The position numbers and the translations under genes were made by a program. 64,000 nt of DNA from Streptomyces sp. VRA16 Mangrove soil. Lineage in GTDB: Bacteria; Actinomycetota; Actinomycetes; Streptomycetales; Streptomycetaceae. The stretch's first letter is position 1. The number at the start of each line of letters is the position of its first letter. Under the pieces are notes generated by a model, which was not told the DNA's origin, made no database searches, and was given only the letters and a program-made list of their open reading frames with translations. Shown one piece after another: positions 17,954 to 26,045 of this stretch. The stretch spans positions 496,001 through 560,000 of the forward strand of contig NZ_JAFVLN010000001.1 in NCBI RefSeq assembly GCF_017377775.1, read 5' to 3'.

Positions 17954-18391
17954 TCAGCTCCGCCCGGGATCGAACTCCATCACCTGGGTCAGCCGGATGT
18001 TGTTGCCGGACGGGTCCCGGAACGACGTGTCGATGCCGTAGGGCTGGGCCGTCGGCGGGTCGTTGAACTCGATGCCGCGGGCCGACAGTTCGTCGTACGC
18101 CGCCTTGCAGTCGTCCGTCTCCAAAAACAGCGTGCCGCCCGCGCCCTTCGCCACCAGGTCCGCCAGCTGGGCGCTGCTCGGCTCGTCCAGCATCGGAGGA
18201 CCCGGCACCGGCATCAGGACGAGGGCGGGACCCTCGCCTCCGGGCGGGCCGACACACACCCACCGGAAGTTCCACGCCTCCATCGTCACGTCCGCCCGCA
18301 CCTCCCACCCGAGCTTCTTCGTGTAGAAGGCGAGCGCCGCGTCCTGGTCGTGCACCCAGAACTGCGCGTTGGCGATCTTGATCGTGGTCAT
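17954..18391 (-). CDS. VOC (glyoxalase/bleomycin-resistance-like) family protein
   Basis: A 145-residue vicinal-oxygen-chelate protein. It begins with the strand KIANAQFWVHDQDAALAFYT typical of the fold and ends with FRDPSGNNIRLTQV, the C-terminal metal-ligand-bearing strand. Such proteins act as small metalloenzymes or drug-binding proteins; the substrate cannot be told. GAGGAG precedes ATG 18391. The gene follows an AraC-type regulator after 40 nt on the same strand, a pairing seen repeatedly in actinobacteria where the regulator and VOC protein form one transcription unit. Confidence 0.85.
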   Translation of the reverse strand: MTTIKIANAQFWVHDQDAALAFYTKKLGWEVRADVTMEAWNFRWVCVGPPGGEGPALVLMPVPGPPMLDEPSSAQLADLVAKGAGGTLFLETDDCKAAYDELSARGIEFNDPPTAQPYGIDTSFRDPSGNNIRLTQVMEFDPGRS

Positions 18392-18431
18392 GGCCGGCTC
18401 CTCGCTCGACGACTCCGTGCTGCTCTCGACG

Positions 18432-18866
18432 CTATGCAGCCCCGCCGGCCGTGTCTTCTCGAAACGTGCGGTTCCGCGGCCGCCCGTACGCCATCGCCAC
18501 ACAGCGCGGCACGTGCACATGCCGGGCGGCGGGTGGACGGGCCGCGCGGTACGCCTGCGGGGTCGTCCCGTACATCCGGCGGAAGCTCGTGGTGAACGAG
18601 CCGATGCTGCGCAGCCCGACCGCGACACCGACCTCCGCCACCGTCCAGTCGGTCGCGAGCAGCAGGGAGCAGGCCCGCTCCAGGCGGCGGGTCAGCAGGT
18701 ACTGGTGCGGGGACTCGCCGAACGCGGCCTTGAAGCTGCGGCTGAAGTGGGCGGGGGAGAGCGCGGCGGCGGCCGCCAGGTCGGCCACGGTCAGCGGCTC
18801 CGCGTAGCGGGCGTCGGCGAGATCCTTGGCCCGCAGCAGATGACGTGCGATCGGAACGGTGGCCAC
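18432..18866 (-). CDS. AraC-family transcriptional regulator, DNA-binding domain only
   Basis: A 144-residue protein consisting almost entirely of a double helix-turn-helix: LTVADLAAAAALSPAHFSRSF is the first HTH (residues about 27-47) and TVAEVGVAVGLRSIGSFTTSFR the second. There is no effector-binding domain, only a basic tail. GTG 18866 is chosen because homology begins with VPIARHLLRAKDLADARY and an upstream G-rich stretch could serve as ribosome site. It lies 20 nt after the oxidoreductase gene and before the VOC gene on the same strand, and probably controls the VOC gene or the small group of three. Confidence 0.85.
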   Translation of the reverse strand: MATVPIARHLLRAKDLADARYAEPLTVADLAAAAALSPAHFSRSFKAAFGESPHQYLLTRRLERACSLLLATDWTVAEVGVAVGLRSIGSFTTSFRRMYGTTPQAYRAARPPAARHVHVPRCVAMAYGRPRNRTFREDTAGGAA

Positions 18867-18886
18867 ACCCCCATTGTGCGGGCCGC

Positions 18887-19873
18887 TCAGCAGTCCGCGA
18901 GCTCCACCTTGACGCGCTCGCCGGTCGCCTGGGCCTGTACACCCGCCTCGCAGGCGGCTACCGCCGCGTACCCGTCCCAGGCCGAGGGACCGGTGACCCG
19001 GCCGGCGCGGGTCGCGTCCACCCACGCCTGCACCTCACGGTCGTAGGCGGCCCGGAACCGGGTCAGATAGTCCTGGTCGATGGCGCCGCCCCAGCGCCCC
19101 GCCGTCTGCACGACCATGGCGTGGCCGTCGCCGATCCGGGCCGTGCCGCGCTCGCAGACCGCCTCGCACTGGACCTGGTCGCCGAAGCCCGTGTTCCGGT
19201 ACAGCTCCACGTCGGCGAGCACGCCGCCCGTCGTCTCCAGGATCACCAGCTGCGGGTCCGGCACCTCCTGCGGGGACGCGGGCGCGGGCTTGAGGACCTG
19301 GACCGCCGCGATCTCGTGGCCGGTGAGCCAGCGGGTGATGTCCATCTCGTGCACGGCCGAGTCGGTGATCATCATGCGCTCGGTGAAGTGCCCAGGGGTG
19401 ACGGTGTTGCGGTGCCGCTGGTGCAGCATCCGCGGCCGCCCCAGGTCACCGGCGTCGAGCACCGCCTTCAACTGCTGGTACTCGGCGTCGAAGCGGCGCA
19501 TGAAGCCGACCTGGATCCGGCGGTGGCCCAGGCGCCGCTCGGCCTCCACGACCCGGTACGCGCCCGTCGCGTCAGGGGTGAGCGGCTTCTCGCACAGCAC
19601 GGGCAGATCGAGGGCGAGCGCCTGGAGCAGCGTCTCCTCGTGGGCCGGGCCCGACGAGGCGATCAGGACCGCGTCCACGCCGGGTGCCGCGAGGGCGGAC
19701 GCCGACTCGGTGTGCACGGTGCAGCCGTCCAGGTCCGCGGCGGTCCGCCGGGCACGGTCCTCGTCGACGTCGGCCACGGCCACGACCCGGGCGCCACTGA
19801 TCGCCGTGGCGATCCGCCGGACGTGGTCGCCGCCCATCTTCCCGGTCCCGATGACGGCCACTCCCAGGGTCAC
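18887..19873 (-). CDS. Gfo/Idh/MocA-family oxidoreductase (inositol 2-dehydrogenase-like)
   Basis: A 328-residue NAD(P)-dependent sugar or cyclitol dehydrogenase. The Rossmann motif VIGTGKMGGDH is near residue 7-17, the conserved CEKPLT box near 92-97, and the active-site region has HEMDITRWLTG with the catalytic His/Asp pair typical of IolG-like enzymes. AAGGAG precedes GTG 19873. No iolB, iolC, iolD or iolE gene is near, so classical inositol catabolism is not indicated; it more likely oxidises a sugar intermediate of the adjoining catabolic island. A remnant of a LysR-type gene lies directly upstream. Confidence 0.88.
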   Translation of the reverse strand: MTLGVAVIGTGKMGGDHVRRIATAISGARVVAVADVDEDRARRTAADLDGCTVHTESASALAAPGVDAVLIASSGPAHEETLLQALALDLPVLCEKPLTPDATGAYRVVEAERRLGHRRIQVGFMRRFDAEYQQLKAVLDAGDLGRPRMLHQRHRNTVTPGHFTERMMITDSAVHEMDITRWLTGHEIAAVQVLKPAPASPQEVPDPQLVILETTGGVLADVELYRNTGFGDQVQCEAVCERGTARIGDGHAMVVQTAGRWGGAIDQDYLTRFRAAYDREVQAWVDATRAGRVTGPSAWDGYAAVAACEAGVQAQATGERVKVELADC

Positions 19874-19926
19874 GGCGTCGTCTCCTTCTGTTGTGACGTC
19901 GGTCGGCGTCGTCGCCTGTGCCGTTC

Positions 19927-20154
19927 CTACAGCAAGTCGAGCGTGCGGACCAGAGGCCGTCCTGATACCGGGCCCAGCAGCGCACTGATGGTGGCCAGGA
20001 AGCGCGTGACCAAGGGATTCCGGACGCTCGCCGGGGCCGGCGAGACGCCCAGACCGGTCTCCACGAGGGCGCACACGGTCTGCCACTCCACCGCGTGCTG
20101 GACTGTCCGTGGTGTGCACCCTGCCGTGGCGTGGACACCTGTGGGCGGAGGCAC
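19927..20154 (-). pseudogene. Remnant of a LysR-type regulator (C-terminal part)
   Basis: A short open frame whose segment VQHAVEWQTVCALVETGLGV resembles the effector-domain core of LysR-type regulators, where an EA-x-x-QT-x-x-x-LVAAGLGV stretch followed by PASVR is common. The usual 20-30 residues after PASVR are missing before NPLVTRFLATISALL, which looks like the family's C-terminal helix. There is no N-terminal HTH anywhere in the 300-nt gap between the flanking genes (19874-20174). I read it as a decayed fragment left by deletion; the rest of the gap shows nothing. Confidence 0.5.
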
Positions 20155-20174
20155 GGGCCGCGCGCGAAGCGGTG

Positions 20175-21023
20175 TCAGGCCGGCCGGCAGACCGACCGCT
20201 GCCGGCCGAGCCCGGCGATCTCCATCTCCATCACGTCGCCCGCCCCGAGATAGGGGAACCGGCCCGACAGTGCGACGCCCTGCGGCGTACCGGTGTTGAT
20301 CACGTCACCGGGCTCCAGCACCAGGTACTGGGAGAGATGGTGCACGATCTCACCCACCGAGAAGATCATGTCGGCGGTGACCGAGTCCTGCCGGGCCTCG
20401 CCGTTCACCCACGACCGCAGACGGAGATCCTGTGGATCGCCCGCCTCGTCCGCCGTCACGAGCACCGGGCCGAGCGGATTGAAGGTGGCGCAGCTCTTGC
20501 CCTTGGACCACTGGCCGCCCGACTCCTCCAGCTGGAAGGCCCGTTCGGAGACGTCGTTGCTCACCGCGTACCCGGCGACGTGCGCGAGCCCGTCCTCGGG
20601 GGAGGCGAGGTAGGAGGCGCGCCGGCCGATGACGACGGCCAGCTCGACCTCCCAGTCCGTCTTCTCGCCGCCCCGTGGAATCAGCACGTCGTCGTACGGG
20701 CCGACCACCGTGTTCGGCGACTTGTAGAAGAGGATCGGCCGGGTGGGCGGCTCGGCGCCGGACTCGGCGGCGTGCGCCGCGTAGTTCTGACCGATGCACA
20801 GCACCGCCGACGGCCTCGCCACGGGCGCGCCCACACGCTGTCCCGTGATGTCGAACAGGGGCAGCTCGGCAGGCGGCGGCAGCAGATCGGGGCGCTCCGT
20901 GAGGGCCGCGAGGAAGGCGCCGTCGATGTCGTCGGTGACGGACGACAGATCGTGGTGGCGGCCGGAGGGGGCGGCGAGGACGGGACGTTCGCGGCCCGGC
21001 GGGCCGACGCGCATGAGACGCAT
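20175..21023 (-). CDS. Fumarylacetoacetate hydrolase (FAH) family enzyme
   Basis: A 282-residue FAH-fold metal-dependent hydrolase or hydratase acting on 2-keto or acylpyruvate compounds. The core contains CIGQNYAAHAAE, FYKSPNTVVGP, the metal-binding EVELAVVIG (Glu ligands) and NDVSERAFQ, and INTGTPQGVALS near the end. ATG 21023 is chosen because MRLMRVGPPGRERP fits family N-termini and GGAG lies 12 nt upstream; a TTG at 21041 or ATG at 21014 are alternatives. It is the last gene of the minus-strand catabolic operon. In sugar-acid pathways such enzymes cleave a 2,4-diketo-3-deoxy acid to pyruvate plus a hydroxy acid, which would fit here (inference). Confidence 0.88.
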   Translation of the reverse strand: MRLMRVGPPGRERPVLAAPSGRHHDLSSVTDDIDGAFLAALTERPDLLPPPAELPLFDITGQRVGAPVARPSAVLCIGQNYAAHAAESGAEPPTRPILFYKSPNTVVGPYDDVLIPRGGEKTDWEVELAVVIGRRASYLASPEDGLAHVAGYAVSNDVSERAFQLEESGGQWSKGKSCATFNPLGPVLVTADEAGDPQDLRLRSWVNGEARQDSVTADMIFSVGEIVHHLSQYLVLEPGDVINTGTPQGVALSGRFPYLGAGDVMEMEIAGLGRQRSVCRPA

Positions 21024-21070
21024 GACGGAAGTGCTCTCCAACTGGTGTGATGGTGCAGGGGATTACGGGG

Positions 21071-22099
21071 TCAGTGCAGTCTGGCCAGGGACCGTTCGTC
21101 CACCGCCGTCAGCGGCGGCAGACCGTCGAGGAGCCGCAGGACCTCGGTCACGGCGCTAGCGCCGAGCCGCCGCCTGCACTCCACCGTCCCCGCTGCGGTG
21201 TGCGGGGTCAGCAGCATGTTGGGCAGGGTCCTGAAGGGGTGGTCCAAGGGCAGCGGTTCGGAGTCGAACACGTCGACTGCGGCGTCGATCCGGCCGCTGC
21301 GCACCTCGTCGGCGAGCGCCGTCTCGTCGACGAGCCAGGAACGGGCGGTGTTCACCAGACCGGCCCCGTCGGGCAGCAGCGCCAGCCGCTCCGCGTCGAG
21401 AAGGCGGCGGGTCTCGGCGGTGGCCGGGGCGTGCACGGCCACGATCCGGCTCCGCCGCAACAGGTCCTCCAGCGCCACCACGTGGACCCCGAGCCGCTCC
21501 GCGTCGGACGGCGTCAGATACGGGTCGGCGACCGAGACGTGCGCGCCGAGCGCCCGCGCGAGCGCGATGTAGGCCCGGCCCGTGCGGGACGCACCGATCA
21601 CGCCGATCGCGCTCCCGTGGATCTCGTGCCGCGGCGGCGCCTGCCCCGCGCTCTCCCAGGGGGCGCCGGTGCGCAGCGCGTGGTCGAAGCGGTGCGTGCG
21701 GTGCAGCAGGGCGAGCGTGAAGGCGAGCGCCACCTCGGCGACGGGCCGCGCCATCTCGTCCCCGGCCTGCGTCACCCGCACCCCGCGCCGGAACACGTCC
21801 TCGGTGACGTACGGGGCGACCGCCGAACCGGTGTGCGCGACGAGCTCCAACTCCGCGCCGCCGTCCAGGAGTTCGCTGTCGATGCGTGGTGTGCCCCAGG
21901 ACGTGACCAGGGCGCGGGCGCCGGGCAGCGCGGCGGCGAGCGCGGCCCGGTCGGTGTGGTCGTCGAGCACGGTCAGGTCCGCGGCCGTGGACAGCCGCCG
22001 CCAGGTCTCCTCGGTGAAGAACTCCTCCCGCAGGTGCGGCGGGACACTGACGACGACCTTGGGCCGTCCGGTCCGCGCCGTCTCAGCGGAGCCAGTCAT
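21071..22099 (-). CDS. D-isomer-specific 2-hydroxyacid dehydrogenase
   Basis: A 342-residue NAD-dependent dehydrogenase. The nucleotide fold has GVIGASRTGRAY (variant of GxGxxG, near 165), the substrate-binding Arg is in LVNTARSWLVD, the Glu in DVFDSEPLPLDHP and the catalytic His in LLTPHTAAG near 300. The start overlaps the end of the upstream lyase gene by 17 nt. It would interconvert a 2-keto acid and the D-2-hydroxy acid within the catabolic pathway; the substrate is unknown. Confidence 0.88.
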   Translation of the reverse strand: MTGSAETARTGRPKVVVSVPPHLREEFFTEETWRRLSTAADLTVLDDHTDRAALAAALPGARALVTSWGTPRIDSELLDGGAELELVAHTGSAVAPYVTEDVFRRGVRVTQAGDEMARPVAEVALAFTLALLHRTHRFDHALRTGAPWESAGQAPPRHEIHGSAIGVIGASRTGRAYIALARALGAHVSVADPYLTPSDAERLGVHVVALEDLLRRSRIVAVHAPATAETRRLLDAERLALLPDGAGLVNTARSWLVDETALADEVRSGRIDAAVDVFDSEPLPLDHPFRTLPNMLLTPHTAAGTVECRRRLGASAVTEVLRLLDGLPPLTAVDERSLARLH

Positions 22100-23114
22100 C
22101 GAGGTGCTCCTTCACGAACGCGTCGTCCGTCAGCCACGGATAGGCCGCCGCCACCCGCGTCAGCTCCTCGGCCTGCCCCGGAGACAGGGACTCCGCCGGG
22201 TCCAGACACCAGGTGCCCGCCAACAGGCCCTGACGGCGCAGGACTTCGTGGACGCCGGCGATACAGCCGCGGAACGCGCCGCGCACGTCGAACACGGCCT
22301 GGTTGGCGTCGGTCAGTTCGGGGCGGCGGGTCAGACAGCGCAGCAGCGCCTCGTGGTCACCGGCCCGCGCCGCGCGCACGTCCTCCAGGAGCGCCGCCGC
22401 GGACCTGGTCCACACCGCCCACTGGCCGAGCAGCCCGCCCGCGAACCAGCGGCGTCCGCCCGCCGTGCCGTAGGGAGTGAGCAGATCACCGATGATGTCG
22501 TCGTCGTTGCCGGTGTAGAGCGCCACCTCGTCCGCGCGGTCGGCCGCGCCCACCGCCCGGATCACGTCCGCCGTGCGGTACCGGTCGAAGGGGGCGATCT
22601 TCACGGCCACCGTGGACGGCAGATCCGCGAACGCCGACCAGAACGACGGCGACAGGTACCGCCCGCCGACCGCCTCCTGGAGGTAGAAGCCGATGACCGG
22701 CAGCACCTCGCCGACCGCGCGGGCCCGCTCCAGGAGCCCCTTCTCGTCGGCGCCCGGCACGGCCGGGCTCAGCAGCACGGCGTCGTAGCCGAGCGATGCC
22801 GCCAGCTCCGCCTCGGCGACGGCCTGCGCGGTGTACCCGCAGGCGCCCGCCACCATCACGAAGGGGCGGCCCGCCTCGGCCCGCACGGTCTCCGCGGCCA
22901 GTTCGAGGACCGGCCGCAGCAGACCGACACCGGGCTCACGGATCTCGAACTGCGTGGTGTGCACGGCCACCGCGACACCGCCCGCGCCGGACGCCATGTA
23001 GTAGCGGGTCAGCGCCCGCTGGCGGCGTTCGTCGAGCCGGCGCCCGGCGTCGAGGGCGAGGGGGTGGGCGGGAACGACAGTGCCCTCACGGAGCACGTCC
23101 AGAGCGTCAGACAT
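22083..23114 (-). CDS. Dihydrodipicolinate synthase / KDG aldolase-like family protein
   Basis: A 343-residue TIM-barrel class I lyase or dehydratase of the DHDPS/NAL superfamily. The Schiff-base Lys is in STVAVKIAPFDRY near 185 and the catalytic Tyr in PVIGFYLQ near 158. It is longer than the typical 290-300 residues because of a C-terminal helical extension. Members near sugar-acid genes cleave or dehydrate 2-keto-3-deoxy sugar acids rather than make lysine precursors. Overlap with the downstream dehydrogenase gene shows tight coupling. ATG 23114 lies 8 nt after the epimerase stop. Confidence 0.87.
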   Translation of the reverse strand: MSDALDVLREGTVVPAHPLALDAGRRLDERRQRALTRYYMASGAGGVAVAVHTTQFEIREPGVGLLRPVLELAAETVRAEAGRPFVMVAGACGYTAQAVAEAELAASLGYDAVLLSPAVPGADEKGLLERARAVGEVLPVIGFYLQEAVGGRYLSPSFWSAFADLPSTVAVKIAPFDRYRTADVIRAVGAADRADEVALYTGNDDDIIGDLLTPYGTAGGRRWFAGGLLGQWAVWTRSAAALLEDVRAARAGDHEALLRCLTRRPELTDANQAVFDVRGAFRGCIAGVHEVLRRQGLLAGTWCLDPAESLSPGQAEELTRVAAAYPWLTDDAFVKEHLDDWLR

Positions 23115-23122
23115 GGTGCGGG

Positions 23123-24151
23123 TCAGAACCTTCCGTCGCGGACCTGGAACTTGGTGGGCCTGCCGGACAGCGGCAGGCCCCGGCGCAGCCAGTCGGCCTG
23201 CCACGCCACCAGCGTGCGCAGCGGCACGTCCGGATAGCCGAACAGGGCGTGGCAGCGCGAGGCGTCGGACAGCAGCGCCGTCGCCGCCTCCTCGCCCTCG
23301 AAGGACGGCTCCTTGCCGAACTCCGTGCCGAACCAGTGCGCCAGGCGCCGCACGGACGCCGTCTCCGGTCCGGTGAGGTTCACCGTGAACCCGTCGCCGT
23401 CGCCCGCGTGGAGCAGCGAGCGCAGGGCGACCTCGTTGGCGTACCCCTGCCACACCACGTTCGCGTGCCCGGTCGTCACGTCCACGGGCTCGCCCGCGAG
23501 GACCCGCGCGGCGATGTCGGCGAGGACGCCGTAGCGCAGGTCCACCGCGTAGTTGAGGCGGATCAGCGCGACGGGCGTGCCCCGGGTGAGCGCGGCGTGG
23601 CCGAAGATCCGCTCGCGGCCCAGGCACGACATGGCGTACTCGCCGACGGGCCCGACCGGGTCCTCCTCGGTGCAGCCGCCCGAGCCGACCGGCACCAGCG
23701 GATACACGTTGCCGGTGGAGAACGCGGCGATCCGCGCCCGCGGCCAGCGCCGCACCACCCGGTCCGGCAGCGCCGCGTTCACCGCCCACGCGTGCGAGGG
23801 CGCCCCGGCGGAGCCGAACTTGGCGCCCACCATGAACACGATGTTGCCCGCGTCGGGCAGCGTCCCGAGATCGGCCTCCGGGTCCATCAGGTCGAAGGCG
23901 ACCGTGCGCACACCGTCGGCCTCCAGCGCCTGCGCGGCGGCGCGGTCCGACCAGCGCGACACCGCGTGCACGGTGACGTCGGTGCGCCCGGCCGCGTCCA
24001 GGGCGCGGCGCGCCAGCCGGCACAGGCTCGGGCCCATCTTGCCGCCCGCGCCCAGGACGAGGAGGTCCCCGTCGAGCCGGGCGAGATCCGCGACGAGCGC
24101 GGGGGAGGGGGTGGCGAGGCGCTCTTCGAGCGCCGCCTCGTCGACGAACAT
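23123..24151 (-). CDS. NAD-dependent epimerase/dehydratase (extended SDR)
   Basis: A 342-residue extended short-chain dehydrogenase fold. The dinucleotide motif is LLVLGAGGKMGPSL near 30-43 and the catalytic Ser region is FSTGNVYPLVP. The usual YxxxK is changed: EYAMSCLGRER has the Tyr but a Cys where Lys is expected, so proton relay may differ or the enzyme may have lost classical activity. GAGG precedes ATG 24151. It lies 8 nt after the permease stop in the catabolic operon and presumably acts on a sugar or sugar-acid intermediate. Confidence 0.85.
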   Translation of the reverse strand: MFVDEAALEERLATPSPALVADLARLDGDLLVLGAGGKMGPSLCRLARRALDAAGRTDVTVHAVSRWSDRAAAQALEADGVRTVAFDLMDPEADLGTLPDAGNIVFMVGAKFGSAGAPSHAWAVNAALPDRVVRRWPRARIAAFSTGNVYPLVPVGSGGCTEEDPVGPVGEYAMSCLGRERIFGHAALTRGTPVALIRLNYAVDLRYGVLADIAARVLAGEPVDVTTGHANVVWQGYANEVALRSLLHAGDGDGFTVNLTGPETASVRRLAHWFGTEFGKEPSFEGEEAATALLSDASRCHALFGYPDVPLRTLVAWQADWLRRGLPLSGRPTKFQVRDGRF

Positions 24152-24159
24152 GTACAGCC

Positions 24160-25092
24160 TCAACCCTTGATCCCGGACGCCGTGACGCCCTCGGTGAAGT
24201 AGCGCTGGCCCACCAGATACGCGGCGAAGATGGGCACGAACGCGATGACGGAACCCGACAGGACCACGTTCAGCGGCACGTTCTGCTGCTGGAGCGACGC
24301 GATGCCGACGGTGAGCGTGCGCATGTCGGTGGACTGGCCGATGACGAGCGGCCACAGGAAGTCGTTCCAGTGCCACAGGAAGACGAAGACGCCCAGCGTG
24401 GCGAGGATCGGCTTGAGCAGCGGCAGCACGATGCGCCGGAAGACCTGCCACTCGCTGCACCCGTCGAGCCGCGCCGCCTCGAACAGCTCGTCGGGCAGGC
24501 CCTGGATGAACTGCCGCATGAGGAAGACGGCCTGGGCGTTGGCGAGGGTCGGCACGATCAGCCCCCAGTAGGTGTCGACGCCGCCGAGCTTCGAGATCAT
24601 CGCGAAGGTCGGGATCATCGTCACGTGGTACGGGACCATCACCATCGACAGGAACGACCAGAACATCGCCTCGCGGCCGGGGAACCGCTTCTTGGCGAAG
24701 GCGTAGCCCGCGAGCGACGCCAGCAGCAGCACGCCGATCACGGACACGATCGAGTAGATCAGCGTGTTGAGCAGCCAGCGCGGCACGTCCTGCGCGCCCA
24801 TCACCGCGTCGTACGCCTCGCCGGTCAGCGGCCACGGCAGCAGGCTGCCGGGGAACTCGACCGCCGCGGACGGCTTCAGGGACAGAACGACCATCGCGTA
24901 GAACGGGAAGATCGTGGCGAGCGCCGCGATCGTGAGCAGGATCCCGCGCACGATCCGGCCGCCGCGGGTGCCGCGCAGCCCGTGCGGCACGAAGTCCCGC
25001 TCGGCCTCCCGGCGCAGTCGGCGCGCAGGCTTGGACGGCACGGGAGCCAGGGGCGTCTTCTCGACGGGCGGTGCGGTCATGGTCACGGTCAC
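24160..25092 (-). CDS. Carbohydrate ABC transporter permease, MalG/AraQ type
   Basis: A 310-residue inner-membrane permease. A basic N-terminal tail precedes the first helix (about 50-70); further helices follow at roughly 108-130, 140-160, 173-195, 220-240 and 275-295. The EAA coupling loop reads ELFEAARLDGCSEWQVF near 200. GTG 25092 overlaps the stop of the partner permease by 4 nt; an in-frame ATG at 25080 is an alternative start. It forms a heterodimer with the permease encoded upstream. No ATPase gene is present in the operon. Confidence 0.92.
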   Translation of the reverse strand: MTVTMTAPPVEKTPLAPVPSKPARRLRREAERDFVPHGLRGTRGGRIVRGILLTIAALATIFPFYAMVVLSLKPSAAVEFPGSLLPWPLTGEAYDAVMGAQDVPRWLLNTLIYSIVSVIGVLLLASLAGYAFAKKRFPGREAMFWSFLSMVMVPYHVTMIPTFAMISKLGGVDTYWGLIVPTLANAQAVFLMRQFIQGLPDELFEAARLDGCSEWQVFRRIVLPLLKPILATLGVFVFLWHWNDFLWPLVIGQSTDMRTLTVGIASLQQQNVPLNVVLSGSVIAFVPIFAAYLVGQRYFTEGVTASGIKG

Positions 25093-25994
25093 TGGTCCTT
25101 CCCGATCGCGATCCGCTGGACGACGGCGACCACGAGGGTCAGCACGAACAGGGCGACCCCGATCGCGGAGGCGTAGCCCAGGTCGAAGTACTTGAACCCG
25201 GCGTCGTACAGCTGGAAGACGAGCGTGTAGCTGGCGTTGGCGGGGCCGCCGCCGGTCATCGTGTAGACCGCGTCGAACACCTGGAACGACGCCGTCGTCT
25301 CGATGACGGCGAGGAAGAACAGCGCGGGCCGCAGCTGCGGAAGCACGATGTGCCGGAACCGCTGCCAGGGCCCCGCCCCGTCGGTGAGCGCGGCCTCCTC
25401 CAGCTCGCGCGGGATGTCCTGCATCCGGGCCAGCAGGATCAGCATCCCGTACCCGAAGCGGGACCAGATCCCGACGACGGCGAGCGCCGGCACGACCAGC
25501 GTGTCCGACGTCAGCCACGACGCGTCGGACATCCCGAACCAGCTGACGAACGTCGCCCACGGGCCGCCCGTGGAGAAGATCCACACGAAGACCGTCGCGG
25601 CGAGCACGAGCGAGGTGACGACCGGCAGGAAGAACACCGAGCGGAACACCTTCGAGCCGCGGAACGCCCGCCGCGTCAGCAGCGCGAGCGCCACCGACGC
25701 GAGCAGGGTGCCCGGCACGGCGAGCACCGTGTACAGGACGGTGACCCTGAGCGCCTTCCAGAACAGCGGATCGGCCCACAGGCGTGTGAAGTTGTCGACG
25801 CCGATGAACTTTCCGCCGCCGGTCAGGGAGTAGTCGGTGAAGCTCATCAGCACACCGGCCACGCCCGGACCGAACCGGAAGGCGAGGAAGAGCAGGAAAC
25901 AGGGAAGGACGAACAGCAGGCCGATCCGGGCTTCGCGGCGCGCCTGGGGGCCGCTGCGCCTGCTTCGGCGGGTGTGGTCCGCGACGACTGCCAC
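25089..25994 (-). CDS. Carbohydrate ABC transporter permease, MalF/UgpA type
   Basis: A 301-residue membrane protein with six predicted helices, starting at about 23-45 (IGLLFVLPCFLLFLAF). The coupling loop is RELEEAALTDGAGPW near 210. It pairs with the permease whose start overlaps its stop by 4 nt and with the lipoprotein encoded 51 nt upstream. The importer lies in the middle of sugar-acid catabolic genes, so its cargo is probably the oligo- or monosaccharide product of the secreted beta-helix protein. Confidence 0.92.
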   Translation of the reverse strand: MAVVADHTRRSRRSGPQARREARIGLLFVLPCFLLFLAFRFGPGVAGVLMSFTDYSLTGGGKFIGVDNFTRLWADPLFWKALRVTVLYTVLAVPGTLLASVALALLTRRAFRGSKVFRSVFFLPVVTSLVLAATVFVWIFSTGGPWATFVSWFGMSDASWLTSDTLVVPALAVVGIWSRFGYGMLILLARMQDIPRELEEAALTDGAGPWQRFRHIVLPQLRPALFFLAVIETTASFQVFDAVYTMTGGGPANASYTLVFQLYDAGFKYFDLGYASAIGVALFVLTLVVAVVQRIAIGKDQ

Positions 25995-26045
25995 GGTCGG
26001 TCTCCTTGCGGTACGGGGGATGGCTTGCGGTACGGCGGGCGGCGG

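Noticed and set aside
18887..19873. Myo-inositol catabolism locus
   Set aside because: The enzyme resembles IolG but none of iolB, iolC, iolD, iolE or an inositol transporter is near.
22083..23114. dapA (lysine biosynthesis)
   Set aside because: The protein is longer than DapA and belongs to an operon of sugar importer and sugar-acid enzymes; no other lysine gene is near.
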